The position numbers and the translations under genes are program-made. Positions 6,156-14,002 of a stretch of 14,002 nucleotides of DNA are shown here, piece after piece. The DNA lies in the NCBI GenBank assembly GCA_008080615.1, contig VIKJ01000006.1, positions 3,218 to 17,219 of the forward strand, in the 5' to 3' direction. The stretch's first letter is position 1. Each line of letters opens with the position of its first letter. Below the pieces are notes generated by a model, which worked only from the letters and a program-made list of their open reading frames with translations, did not search any database and was not told the origin of the DNA. The DNA comes from Chitinophagaceae bacterium (GTDB taxonomy: Bacteria; Bacteroidota; Bacteroidia; Chitinophagales; Chitinophagaceae).

Positions 6156-7937
6156 ATGAAGAAAAATGTTGCTTTGATGTTTGCAGCTTTGTTTGCTGTA
6201 CAAGTTTTAACGGCTCAATTGCAGGAAGGCATAAAGCTGTTGAACTATGACAAACACAAATCTGCGAGAGAAACATTTCAGAAATTGTATGATGCAAATT
6301 CAAAGGATCCGCAAACTATTTATTGGTTGGGACAGGCTCATTTGGCTGGTAACGGCATTGAGGTAACAAAGGAAGATATTGCTGCTGCTAAAGCAGTGTA
6401 TCAGAAAGGACTTCAAGAAATTGGCAGTGACCCTTGGTTATTGGTTGGTATGGGACATGTTGAAATTAGAGAAGGTGGAGATTTAAATTCCGCTAAACAA
6501 AAATTTGAACAAGCCATTACTGCTACTACTGAGTTAAAAGGCAAGAACAAAGGAAAGCCTAGTGCTGGTATTTTAAATGCTATTGGTAGAGCCAATGCCG
6601 ACGGTGGTAGTACAATGGGAGATCCTATTTACGGTATTGATAAACTCAAATTGGCTGGTACCATTGATTTAACTAGCCCAGATATTTATATCAATATGGG
6701 TATCAACTATCGTAAAACCGGTGGTGAAAATGGAGGTGATGCGGTTAAAGCATTTGAAGAAGCCATTGTAAGAGATCCCAAAAATGCCTTGGCTAACTTT
6801 CAAATTGGTAAAATTTACCAAACTCAGAACAACAAAGAAATCTTTGAAAAATACTTCGACAATACGATTATAGCTGATCCTACTTTCCCTCCGGTATATT
6901 ATGCCCTTTATGAGTATTATGCCAACAGAGACGTATCAAAGGCTAAGGACTACTTAGATAAGTATGTTGCCAATGCCGATAAGGATCCAAGAAATGAATT
7001 GTACCTAGCAGATTATCTGTTTCGTGCTGGTCGTTACGACGAGTCATTGGCTAAAGCCCAAGAAATTGAAGCTGCCGTTGGTTTAAAAACCCTTCCTAAA
7101 TTGGGTGTGGTATATGCCTATAACTACGATAGAAAAGGAGATTCATTGCAAGCAAAAAAATACATCGACGAATTTTTAGCTACTGCGCCAAAATCAGAAA
7201 TCAAGGCTTCTGATTATGAGTTAGGGGTTAAAATTGCCACCAAATTTCCTGGAACAGAGGCTTTGGCTTCTGGATATGTAGAAAAAGCTTTAGAATTAGA
7301 TACCGTTAAAGCCAATAGAATTGCATTAATTAATTCTGCTGCAGATCAGTTTGGTAAAGCAAAAGCGTATACCGAACAACTTAAATGGATGAAAAGGCAG
7401 ATGGAATTCAAAGGCACTATGACAGAAGCGGATCATTATAAGCTTACTGCTGCTGCGTTTAATGCCAAAGTATATCCTCAAACCATTGAATTTGCCAAAA
7501 CCTATATGGTAGCTTTCCCAGATAAGCCACAGCCATACAGTTTTTACAAAAGAGCAGCTATGTTGGTAAGTACCGATTCTGCTGTAATTATTGGTCATTT
7601 AGACTATTTAGATTCGGTATATGCTGTTGTGAATAAGGATAAGTTTAAAAAAGACATCTTTATTAACGAATATTTTAAATTATTATACTACGTAAACAAG
7701 TTCAATAGCCTCAAGAAAAGTCCTGATTTTAAGGTAAAATCGGATGGTTCTAGAACAGAAACGGTGGATCAGTTTTTAGCTACTTGTCAATTGGCATTAG
7801 GCGTAACTGATAAAATGTTGGGTTTGTATCCCGAACTTACGGATGACAATAACAAATTTGCAACAGAGCAAAAAGCGGCCATTCAGAAAAACATTGATTA
7901 TTACTCAAAACCAGGTGGAAAACAAGCTGGTAAATAA
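6156..7937 (+). CDS. Secreted tetratricopeptide-repeat (TPR) protein
   Basis: This 593-residue protein starts with a signal peptide (MKKNVALMFAALFAVQVLTAQ, cleavage near residue 20) and is almost entirely helical. TPR-like units recur along the chain, such as AKAVYQKGLQEIGSDPWLLV, AVKAFEEAIVRDPKNALANF and YLADYLFRAGRYDESLAKA, each with the small and aromatic residues that pack TPR helix pairs. A purine-rich stretch (AAAAAGAGAAAC) precedes the ATG. TPR proteins are scaffolds for protein-protein contacts, and the periplasm is the likely location. It follows the PstS-like gene by 24 bp, so it probably belongs to the same operon, and a strong hairpin terminator follows it. No enzymatic domain is visible. 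The partner proteins are unknown. Confidence 0.88.
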   Translation: MKKNVALMFAALFAVQVLTAQLQEGIKLLNYDKHKSARETFQKLYDANSKDPQTIYWLGQAHLAGNGIEVTKEDIAAAKAVYQKGLQEIGSDPWLLVGMGHVEIREGGDLNSAKQKFEQAITATTELKGKNKGKPSAGILNAIGRANADGGSTMGDPIYGIDKLKLAGTIDLTSPDIYINMGINYRKTGGENGGDAVKAFEEAIVRDPKNALANFQIGKIYQTQNNKEIFEKYFDNTIIADPTFPPVYYALYEYYANRDVSKAKDYLDKYVANADKDPRNELYLADYLFRAGRYDESLAKAQEIEAAVGLKTLPKLGVVYAYNYDRKGDSLQAKKYIDEFLATAPKSEIKASDYELGVKIATKFPGTEALASGYVEKALELDTVKANRIALINSAADQFGKAKAYTEQLKWMKRQMEFKGTMTEADHYKLTAAAFNAKVYPQTIEFAKTYMVAFPDKPQPYSFYKRAAMLVSTDSAVIIGHLDYLDSVYAVVNKDKFKKDIFINEYFKLLYYVNKFNSLKKSPDFKVKSDGSRTETVDQFLATCQLALGVTDKMLGLYPELTDDNNKFATEQKAAIQKNIDYYSKPGGKQAGK

Positions 7938-7956
7938 GTGAATTCAAAATAAATCA

Positions 7957-7994
7957 AAAGAAATGACTCCTCTACACGAGGAGTTTTTCTTTTA
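7957..7994 (+). terminator. Rho-independent terminator after the TPR gene
   Basis: The stem ACTCCTC (7966-7972) pairs with GAGGAGT (7978-7984) across the loop TACAC. A T-rich run follows (TTTTTCTTTT to 7994), and the A-rich flank AAAAGAAA upstream can extend the pairing. It lies 20-30 bp after the TPR stop codon and separates that operon from nuoA. The symmetric A and T tracts might let it work in both directions, but no convergent gene needs it. Confidence 0.9.
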
Positions 7995-8009
7995 TATGCT
8001 TCACAAGCT

Positions 8010-8017
8010 TATTTTTG
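8010..8017 (+). promoter_or_regulatory. Candidate -7 box of the nuo operon promoter
   Basis: TATTTTTG fits the Bacteroidota primary-sigma -7 consensus TAnnTTTG exactly. It sits 18 bp before the nuoA ATG, just after the terminator of the previous operon, where a nuo promoter is expected. The matching -33 region falls in the terminator's T-tract (about 7985-7990) and has no clean TTTG, so the call rests on the -7 box and its position. It implies a short leader of about 10 nt. Confidence 0.42.
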
Positions 8018-8034
8018 CGTACTTAATTTAAGAT

Positions 8035-8436
8035 ATGGGTTGGTTATTCTCTTTATTAGATGCAAGTGCTACCAATTCGGCGGCCAATTATTTTCCAATA
8101 GGTGTCCAATTGCTTTTTGCAGCAGGTTTTGTGGCTTTTATGATAGGATTCTCTGCTTTAGTTGGTCCAAAACGTAAAACCAACGACAAACTAGAAACCT
8201 TTACCAGTGGTATTAAAACCCATGGTAATGCGCGTCAACCAATGGCCATCAAATATTTCTTAGTAGCCATTCTATTTGTATTATTCGATGTAGAAGTGAT
8301 TTTTTTCTATCCTTATGCTGTTAATTTCAGAGAATTGGGATGGAATGGATTTTTAGCTGTTTTAATGTTTGTGGGCTTCTTTTTAGTGGGCTTTGTTTAC
8401 ATATTAAAAAAGGGCGCATTGAACTGGGAGGATTAA
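8035..8436 (+). CDS. nuoA: NADH-quinone oxidoreductase subunit A
   Basis: NuoA is a small membrane-arm subunit of complex I near the quinone cavity. The protein has 133 residues and three predicted helices at about 20-43, 71-93 and 103-125. The second helix carries the family signature FDVEVIFFYPYA (84-95) with its conserved acidic residues. The loop between helices 1 and 2 (ETFTSGIKTHGNARQP) corresponds to the flexible ND3 loop; the cysteine known from mitochondrial ND3 is absent, as is usual in bacteria. It is the first gene of the nuo operon, 32 bp before nuoB. No Shine-Dalgarno sequence is visible, as expected in this phylum. Confidence 0.96.
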   Translation: MGWLFSLLDASATNSAANYFPIGVQLLFAAGFVAFMIGFSALVGPKRKTNDKLETFTSGIKTHGNARQPMAIKYFLVAILFVLFDVEVIFFYPYAVNFRELGWNGFLAVLMFVGFFLVGFVYILKKGALNWED

Positions 8437-8468
8437 TTAAGTGTTAGTATTTAAAATAACTCAATAAT

Positions 8469-9059
8469 ATGTCAAGACCGGTTAGATATAATATTCATCC
8501 TATTGAAGCCAATGTGGCTGATTCAATCACTTATGTTGATACTCCTGATGGGTATAGTGGAGACGGATTCTTCACTACCAAACTAAGTGATGTGGTTGGT
8601 TTGGCTAGAAAGAACTCTTTATGGCCAATGCCATATGCAACTTCTTGTTGCGGTATCGAATTCATGGCTACTGCCGCATCCCATTACGATTTGGGCAGAT
8701 TTGGAGCAGAGCGAATGAGCCATACCCCACGACAATGTGATTTATTGATGGTGATGGGTACTATTGCAAAAAAAATGGGTCCTGTATTGCGTCAGGTATA
8801 TTTACAAATGGCCGAACCCCGTTGGGTAATTGCTGTGGGAGCTTGCGCTTCTAGTGGTGGTATCTTTGATACCTACAGTGTATTACAAGGAATTGATCAG
8901 ATTATTCCGGTAGACGTTTATGTGCCGGGATGCCCGCCTAGGCCAGAGGCAATTTTAGATGGTTTTATGAAAATTCAAGATTTGGTGGGGCAGGAGAGTG
9001 TGCGTAGAAGAAACAGCGAACAGTACAAAGCGCTGTTGAACGGATATGGAATACAGTAA
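8469..9059 (+). CDS. nuoB: NADH-quinone oxidoreductase subunit B (cluster N2 subunit)
   Basis: NuoB holds the [4Fe-4S] cluster N2, which passes electrons to quinone. The 196-residue protein has all four expected ligands: the tandem pair Cys60-Cys61 (ATSCCGIEFMA), Cys126 (GACASSGG) and Cys155 (GCPPRPEAILDG). The SHYDLGRFGAERMSHTPRQC block between them is typical. The length agrees with the family, with a longer C-terminal tail (about 176-196, rich in Arg and Gln) often seen in Bacteroidota. The gene is followed by nuoC after 18 bp. Confidence 0.97.
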   Translation: MSRPVRYNIHPIEANVADSITYVDTPDGYSGDGFFTTKLSDVVGLARKNSLWPMPYATSCCGIEFMATAASHYDLGRFGAERMSHTPRQCDLLMVMGTIAKKMGPVLRQVYLQMAEPRWVIAVGACASSGGIFDTYSVLQGIDQIIPVDVYVPGCPPRPEAILDGFMKIQDLVGQESVRRRNSEQYKALLNGYGIQ

Positions 9060-9077
9060 TGGTTATATATTTTTATA

Positions 9078-9584
9078 ATGGCAATAACGAACGAACAAAT
9101 ACAACAAAAGCTTACCGAAAAATTCGTAGAAATGGTTTTTCATTTCGAAGAAACTTACGGTATGTTAAGTTTTGAAGCACCTAAGGAACAAAACTTAAAA
9201 GTGCTTCAGTTTTTACACGATGAACCCGAATTGGGTTTTACTTTCTTAACCGATTTATGTGGAGTAAATTACCCAGATGATAAGGGAAGAGAGTTGGCTG
9301 TAGTATATCATTTGCACAATTTGGTAAGCAATATCAGGATCCGTTTTAAAGTATTTACTGCTATTGATCAGCCCAATATTTACACAGCTTCTAAACTTTT
9401 TTCGGCAGCCGATTGGATGGAGCGCGAAACCTTTGATTTTTACGGAGTGAATTTTGTAGGGCATCATAACTTAAAAAGAATTTTGAACGTAGATGAAATG
9501 GACTATTTCCCTTTAAGGAAAGAATATCCATTAGAAGACCAGCTTAGAATTGATAAGGACGATCAAATGTTTGGAAGAGGATAA
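9078..9584 (+). CDS. nuoC: NADH-quinone oxidoreductase subunit C
   Basis: NuoC is the 30-kDa-type peripheral-arm subunit that packs against NuoB and NuoD. The 168-residue protein contains the family signature at about 115-153: ERETFDFYGVNFVGHHNLKR followed by DYFPLRKEYPLED. It is encoded separately from nuoD, unlike the fused NuoCD of Escherichia coli. A 45-bp spacer separates it from nuoD. The conserved region, size and position all agree. Confidence 0.95.
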   Translation: MAITNEQIQQKLTEKFVEMVFHFEETYGMLSFEAPKEQNLKVLQFLHDEPELGFTFLTDLCGVNYPDDKGRELAVVYHLHNLVSNIRIRFKVFTAIDQPNIYTASKLFSAADWMERETFDFYGVNFVGHHNLKRILNVDEMDYFPLRKEYPLEDQLRIDKDDQMFGRG

Positions 9585-9629
9585 TCCGAATAATTGATTT
9601 AAACAATTTCAATTGAGAAATAAAAAATT

Positions 9630-10853
9630 ATGACAGATCATCATATCATATTACCAGAAGGATCCATCGAAAAACAAACGACCACGTTAAACTTGGGCCC
9701 TACACACCCTGCAACGCATGGGGTTTTTCAAAATATCATGGAGCTAGATGGGGAGCGTGTAGTATCCACTGAACAAACAGTTGGTTATATACATCGTGCT
9801 TTTGAAAAAATTGCAGAACGCAGACCGCTTTATCAAATTACTACTTTAACAGATCGATTAAATTATTGCAGCAGCCTCATCAATAATATGGGTTGGCATC
9901 TCACTTGCGAAAAATTATTGGGTGTTGAAACGCCTAAGCGAGTAGATTATTTGCGCGTAATTATTATGGAACTGTCTCGAATTTCCGATCACCTTATTTG
10001 TAATTCAATTGTGGGCGTAGATGCAGGAGCGTTTACTGGGTTCTTATATGTAATGCAATACCGAGAATTAATTTATGAAATATATGAAGAAGTATGTGGG
10101 TCCCGTCTTACTACTAATATTGGGCGTATTGGCGGCTTTGAAAGGAATTTCACAAATACAGCGTTTACGAAACTCGAGAAATTCTTAAAAGAATATCCAG
10201 TTGCGTTGGGTGAACTAGAAAGTTTATTAACCCGTAATAGGATCTTCATGGAACGTACTATTGGGGGAGGTGCTATTAGTGCAGAGCGTGCACTTAATTA
10301 CGGATTTACTGGTCCTAATTTACGTGCTACAGGAGTAGACTATGATGTACGCGTTCATAGCCCGTATAGTAGTTATGAAGATTTTGAATTTGATATACCC
10401 GTAGGAAAAACCGGAGATAATTACGATCGTTTCTTAGTGCGTAATCAAGAAATGTGGCAGAGTATGCGCATCATTAAACAAGCATACGAAAAAATACAAG
10501 CATTTAAAGGAACAGAAGCTGAAGTGTTTCATGCAGATGTTCCTGAATATTATCTTCCTAAAAAAGAAGACGTATATACAAAAATGGAAGCATTGATTTG
10601 GCATTTCAAAATTATCATGGGCGAAGTGGATATGCCAAAGGGTGAAGTATATAAATCTGTAGAAGGTGGAAACGGTGAGTTGGGATTTTATTTAATTAGT
10701 GATGGAGGAAGAGCTCCATTCAGATTGCATTTTCGCAGACCCTGCTTTATTTACTATCAGGCATATCCTGAATTAATTAAAGGGGCTATGTTGAGTGATG
10801 CTATTTTAACCATGAGTAGTTTGAATTTGATTGCAGGAGAATTAGACGCTTAA
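9630..10853 (+). CDS. nuoD: NADH-quinone oxidoreductase subunit D (quinone-site subunit)
   Basis: NuoD, the 49-kDa-type subunit related to NiFe-hydrogenase large subunits, forms the quinone site with NuoB and NuoH. The 407-residue protein opens with NLGPTHPATHG (21-31) and continues with GYIHRAFEKIAERRPLYQIT and DRLNYCSS. His30 and Tyr79 have the same 49-residue spacing as the quinone-headgroup residues His38 and Tyr87 of Thermus Nqo4, so the active site looks intact. The SDGGRAPFRLHFRRP segment near 358-372 is also typical. The C-terminus ends GELDA, close to the usual GE(V/I)DR. The spacer to nuoE is 38 bp. Confidence 0.97.
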   Translation: MTDHHIILPEGSIEKQTTTLNLGPTHPATHGVFQNIMELDGERVVSTEQTVGYIHRAFEKIAERRPLYQITTLTDRLNYCSSLINNMGWHLTCEKLLGVETPKRVDYLRVIIMELSRISDHLICNSIVGVDAGAFTGFLYVMQYRELIYEIYEEVCGSRLTTNIGRIGGFERNFTNTAFTKLEKFLKEYPVALGELESLLTRNRIFMERTIGGGAISAERALNYGFTGPNLRATGVDYDVRVHSPYSSYEDFEFDIPVGKTGDNYDRFLVRNQEMWQSMRIIKQAYEKIQAFKGTEAEVFHADVPEYYLPKKEDVYTKMEALIWHFKIIMGEVDMPKGEVYKSVEGGNGELGFYLISDGGRAPFRLHFRRPCFIYYQAYPELIKGAMLSDAILTMSSLNLIAGELDA

Positions 10854-10891
10854 AATTATTTAAAGTTATTACCGATTATAAAGTAGATGCG

Positions 10892-11392
10892 ATGGCACAA
10901 TTTTCACAAGAGCAGTTAACAGAATTCAACCGGTTGGTAAGTCATTATCCCGAGGGAAAGCAAAAAAGTGCTTTACTACCAGTATTGCATTTGGCTCAGA
11001 ATAGTTTTGGAGGATGGTTGAGTGCCGAAACAATGGATTATGTAGCAGACTTGTTGCAGATTAAGCCAATTGAAGTATATGAAGTGGCTACTTTCTACAG
11101 CATGTATAATTTAAAACCTGTAGGTAAATATATGTTTGAGGTTTGCCATACAGGCCCATGTATGATTAGTGGTAGTGACAATATTATAGAATACATTCAA
11201 CAGCAGTTGGGCATCAAGCCAGGAGAAACAACTGCCGACGGATTATTTACGTTGAAAACGGTGGAGTGTTTGGGTGCATGTGGTTATGCTCCGATGATGC
11301 AAATGGGAAAAACTTATAGAGAACATTTAACGAAAGAAAAAGTAGACGCAATTATAGATGAGTGCAGAAAAAATGCTGCTGCAAATAATTAA
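10892..11392 (+). CDS. nuoE: NADH-quinone oxidoreductase subunit E (24-kDa type, cluster N1a)
   Basis: NuoE is a thioredoxin-like [2Fe-2S] protein of the NADH-dehydrogenase arm, beside the FMN subunit NuoF. The 166-residue protein has the four ligands in the classical pattern: Cys85 and Cys90 (CHTGPC, C-x4-C), then Cys126 and Cys130 (CLGAC, C-x3-C). The helical N-terminus contains the family stretch VYEVATFYSMYNLKPVGKY. The ATG at 10892 is preceded by an AT-rich spacer. The stop is 5 bp before nuoF, so translation of the two is probably coupled. Confidence 0.96.
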   Translation: MAQFSQEQLTEFNRLVSHYPEGKQKSALLPVLHLAQNSFGGWLSAETMDYVADLLQIKPIEVYEVATFYSMYNLKPVGKYMFEVCHTGPCMISGSDNIIEYIQQQLGIKPGETTADGLFTLKTVECLGACGYAPMMQMGKTYREHLTKEKVDAIIDECRKNAAANN

Positions 11393-11397
11393 ATATT

Positions 11398-12750
11398 ATG
11401 GGTGTAAAATTATTACTGGAAAAAGCACATGTAGAAGGAATACGCAGCTTTGATGTATATCGAAGAGAGGGCGGCTACCGAAGCGTGGAGAAAGCTTTAA
11501 AGGAAATGAGCATTGAAGCCATTGTAGAAGAAGTAAAAAAGAGTGGCTTAAGAGGTAGAGGTGGTGCTGGTTTTCCTGCGGGTATGAAATGGAGCTTTAT
11601 TGCTAAGCCCGAAGGTGTTCCGCGTCACTTGGTTTGCAATGCAGATGAAAGTGAACCAGGTACTTTTAAAGACAGGTACTTGATGGAATTTATTCCACAC
11701 TTATTAATAGAAGGATTAATTGTAGCCTCCTATGCATTAGGAAGTAATGATACCTATATCTATATCCGTGGAGAATATGCATGGATTGTAGATATTTTAG
11801 AACAAGCTATTGAAGAAGCAAAAGCAAATGGCTTTTTAGGAAAAAATATTTTAGGCACAGGATTCGATTGTAATATTTATGTTCATCGTGGTGCTGGTGC
11901 TTATATCTGTGGTGAAGAAACTGCATTGATAGAATCATTAGAAGGCAAGCGTGGTAATCCGCGCATTAAGCCACCATTCCCAGCAATACAAGGTGTATGG
12001 CAGCGACCTACCGTAGTGAACAATGTAGAAACTTTAGCTGCTGTTGTTCCTATCATCAATATGGGTGGAGATGAATATGCAAAAATTGGTGTTGGAAGAT
12101 CTACTGGTACAAAATTAATTTCAGCATGTGGCAATATCAATAAGCCAGGTGTTTATGAAATTGATATGACTATCAGCGTTGAAGAATTTATTTATTCCGA
12201 TGAATATTGTGGTGGAATTGCCAATGGTAAAAGATTAAAAGCTTGTATACCAGGCGGATCATCTGTGCCTATTTTGCCAGCCAACTTATTGCTAAGAACT
12301 GCAAAAGGTGAACCACGTTTAATGAACTACGAAGGATTAAGTGACGGAGGATTTGCAACTGGTTCTATGTTGGGTTCAGGAGGTTTTATTGTATTAGACG
12401 AAGATCAGTGTATTGTAAAGAACACATACACACTAGCGCGTTTTTATCGCCATGAAAGTTGTGGTCAATGTTCTCCTTGCAGAGAAGGAACGGGTTGGAT
12501 GGAAAAGATTTTGAAAAATATTGATTCTGGAAATGGCAAGATGAGTGATATAGATTTATTATGGGATATTCAACGCAAGATAGAAGGTAACACGATTTGC
12601 CCGTTGGGAGACGCTGCAGCTTGGCCAGTGGCCGCTGCTATCCGTCACTTTAGGGATGAATTTGAATGGCATGTATTGAACCCAGAAGAATCACAAAAAA
12701 GAAATTACGGACTGGCACATTATGCCGATCCTATTCATGTACCAGCTTAA
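11398..12750 (+). CDS. nuoF: NADH-quinone oxidoreductase subunit F (NADH/FMN-binding, cluster N3)
   Basis: NuoF binds NADH and FMN and starts electron transfer. The 450-residue protein shows the glycine-rich GLRGRGGAGFPAGMKW (50-65), CNADESEPGTFKDR (80-93), GAYICGEETALIESLEGKRG (167-186), and the cluster N3 ligands Cys355, Cys358 and Cys361 (ESCGQCSPC) with Cys401 (TICPLGDAAAWP). Length and domain order match the family: FMN-binding Rossmann-like region, SLBB domain (about 240-330) and C-terminal helical cluster domain. It lies 5 bp after nuoE and 7 bp before nuoG. No active-site substitution is evident. Confidence 0.97.
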   Translation: MGVKLLLEKAHVEGIRSFDVYRREGGYRSVEKALKEMSIEAIVEEVKKSGLRGRGGAGFPAGMKWSFIAKPEGVPRHLVCNADESEPGTFKDRYLMEFIPHLLIEGLIVASYALGSNDTYIYIRGEYAWIVDILEQAIEEAKANGFLGKNILGTGFDCNIYVHRGAGAYICGEETALIESLEGKRGNPRIKPPFPAIQGVWQRPTVVNNVETLAAVVPIINMGGDEYAKIGVGRSTGTKLISACGNINKPGVYEIDMTISVEEFIYSDEYCGGIANGKRLKACIPGGSSVPILPANLLLRTAKGEPRLMNYEGLSDGGFATGSMLGSGGFIVLDEDQCIVKNTYTLARFYRHESCGQCSPCREGTGWMEKILKNIDSGNGKMSDIDLLWDIQRKIEGNTICPLGDAAAWPVAAAIRHFRDEFEWHVLNPEESQKRNYGLAHYADPIHVPA

Positions 12751-12757
12751 TTAAGTT

Positions 12758-13855
12758 ATGTCTGAACAACCATTGTTTAAAGTAACGATCGACAATATTA
12801 CGATTGAAGTTCCTGCGGGAACAACCATCTTGAATGCGGCGCGCAAGATTGGAGGAGAAGTGGCACCACCAGCCATGTGTTATTATAGTAAACTAGAAGG
12901 AACTGGTGGAAAATGTAGAACCTGTTTAGTAGAGGTGAGCAAGGGCTCAGAAAAAGATCCAAGGCCAATGCCTAAATTGGTTGCTAGTTGTAGAACTACT
13001 GTGATGGATGGAATGGAAGTAAAAAATATTACCAGTGAAAAAGTAGTGGATGCGCGCAATGGAGTAGTAGAATTTTTATTGATCAATCACCCATTGGATT
13101 GCCCTATTTGTGATCAAGCGGGAGAATGTCATTTACAAGATCTTAGTTACAATCACGGAAAAGAAGGAACACGTTACGAGTTTCAACGTAGAACATTTAA
13201 AAAGCATGATTTAGGCCCACATATTCAATTACACATGACGCGATGCATTCTATGTTATCGCTGTGTGTATACCGCCGATCAGCTTACCAATAAAAGAGAA
13301 CACGGTGTGTTAGATAGAGGAGACCATTCTGAAATTGCAACACATATAGAAAAGAGTTTGGATAATGATTTTATTGGAAACATCATTGATGTTTGCCCGG
13401 TTGGTGCATTAACAGATAAAACATTCCGTTTTAAAAATAGGGTATGGTTTTTAAAGCCCATGGATGCACATCGCGATTGCCCTACTTGTAGTGGTAAAGT
13501 AACTTTATGGAACAGAGGCGAAGAAGTGTTTAGGGTAACTGCAAGAAAAGACCAATGGGGTGAAGTAGAAGAGTGGATTTGTAATACATGCCGCTTCGAA
13601 AAAAAGCAAAGCAGTGATTGGGTAATTGAAGGACCAAGATTAATAGACAGGCATTCGGTTATTTCACAAGGGCATTATGCTGGTTCGGTAGGTACACATT
13701 TACCAACAGATACTTTTGTAGCAGTACACAATGGCCGAAAGCCAAAATTAATGATGGATATACACACAGTAAGTGAAGTGAACAAGCCAGAGATTACGTT
13801 GAGTAAACTAGATAGGCCTGCACACTCAACTGACTTTAAATCTAACCAAGACTAA
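12758..13855 (+). CDS. nuoG: NADH-quinone oxidoreductase subunit G, short form
   Basis: NuoG conducts electrons from NuoF toward NuoB. This protein is 365 residues, against about 780-910 in Thermus or E. coli. It has an N-terminal ferredoxin domain with N1b ligands Cys41, Cys53, Cys56 and Cys78; an N5 site HPLDCPICDQAGEC (His111, Cys115, Cys118, Cys124); and an N4 site Cys163, Cys166, Cys169 with Cys213 (DVCPVGALTD). The following segment (230-280) matches the start of the Mo/W bis-MGD-type domain but holds CPTC (241-244) and CNTC (275-278), and the chain then ends within about 85 residues. The large molybdopterin-fold region is absent. Short NuoG proteins are known in Bacteroidota, and the reading frame ends in a clean TAA just before nuoH, so this looks natural rather than truncated. 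Confidence 0.93.
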   Translation: MSEQPLFKVTIDNITIEVPAGTTILNAARKIGGEVAPPAMCYYSKLEGTGGKCRTCLVEVSKGSEKDPRPMPKLVASCRTTVMDGMEVKNITSEKVVDARNGVVEFLLINHPLDCPICDQAGECHLQDLSYNHGKEGTRYEFQRRTFKKHDLGPHIQLHMTRCILCYRCVYTADQLTNKREHGVLDRGDHSEIATHIEKSLDNDFIGNIIDVCPVGALTDKTFRFKNRVWFLKPMDAHRDCPTCSGKVTLWNRGEEVFRVTARKDQWGEVEEWICNTCRFEKKQSSDWVIEGPRLIDRHSVISQGHYAGSVGTHLPTDTFVAVHNGRKPKLMMDIHTVSEVNKPEITLSKLDRPAHSTDFKSNQD

Positions 13856-13865
13856 TTGAACGAAG

Positions 13866-14002
13866 ATGACACTATTGGCATTTGATTGGATATTATTACT
13901 GGAAAAGTTGATTTTGATTGCAATTATCATTTTTGCCAGCCTAGGTATAGCGCTTTATACCACATTTGCCGAACGCAAAGTGGCAGGGGCATTGCAAGAT
14001 CG
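13866..14002 (+). CDS. nuoH: NADH-quinone oxidoreductase subunit H, N-terminal 45 residues (partial)
   Basis: The frame runs off the window edge. ATG at 13866 is 10 bp after the nuoG stop. The translation shows one membrane helix (about 9-32, LLLEKLILIAIIIFASLGIA) and then the family's amphipathic signature start, FAERKVAGALQDR, equivalent to the ERKVxGxxQxRxGPN motif of NuoH/ND1, which lines the quinone channel. The place after nuoG is the standard operon order. Confidence 0.92.
   Translation, partial: MTLLAFDWILLLEKLILIAIIIFASLGIALYTTFAERKVAGALQD

Overview
The window looks like chromosomal DNA from a member of the Bacteroidota, most plausibly a Chitinophagaceae-like organism. The reasons are AT-rich DNA, almost no Shine-Dalgarno sequences, a GLPGLI-family gene beside a TonB-dependent receptor-type gene, a short NuoG, and a TAnnTTTG-type promoter box. 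The genus is inferred, not proven.

Left accessory block (1-2974): a minus-strand transcription unit reads leftward. It starts with a small secreted-protein frame broken by one in-frame TAA (2452-2099), continues with a GLPGLI-family secreted protein (2063-1218), and ends with the first 411 residues of a TonB-dependent receptor-type outer-membrane protein that appears to use a TTG start inside the GLPGLI gene (1234 to beyond position 1). A near-perfect inverted repeat of about 20 bp brackets the broken small gene. A plus-strand XRE-type regulator (2618-2974) faces away from this unit.

Housekeeping block (2966-4845, minus): a low-molecular-weight protein tyrosine phosphatase is followed by histidyl-tRNA synthetase. 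hisS is convergent with the XRE gene and the two overlap by 9 bp.

Envelope module (4969-7937, plus): a two-helix membrane protein overlaps (ATGA) a PstS-like phosphate-binding-type lipoprotein, which is followed by a large secreted TPR protein. A strong hairpin terminator closes the module.

Respiratory block (8035-14002, plus): nuoA-B-C-D-E-F-G-H, cut within nuoH, encodes complex I (NADH:quinone oxidoreductase). NuoE/F/G form the NADH-oxidising arm. NuoB/C/D carry electrons to quinone through cluster N2. NuoA/H belong to the membrane arm. nuoC and nuoD are separate genes, and NuoG lacks the large molybdopterin-oxidoreductase-like region. The catalytic and cluster-binding residues checked are present.

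I found no tRNA, rRNA, CRISPR array or transposase gene. I did not find a clearly new multi-gene system. The least explained items are the inverted-repeat-bounded broken gene, the coupled non-ATG receptor start, and the altered N7-type cysteine set in NuoG.
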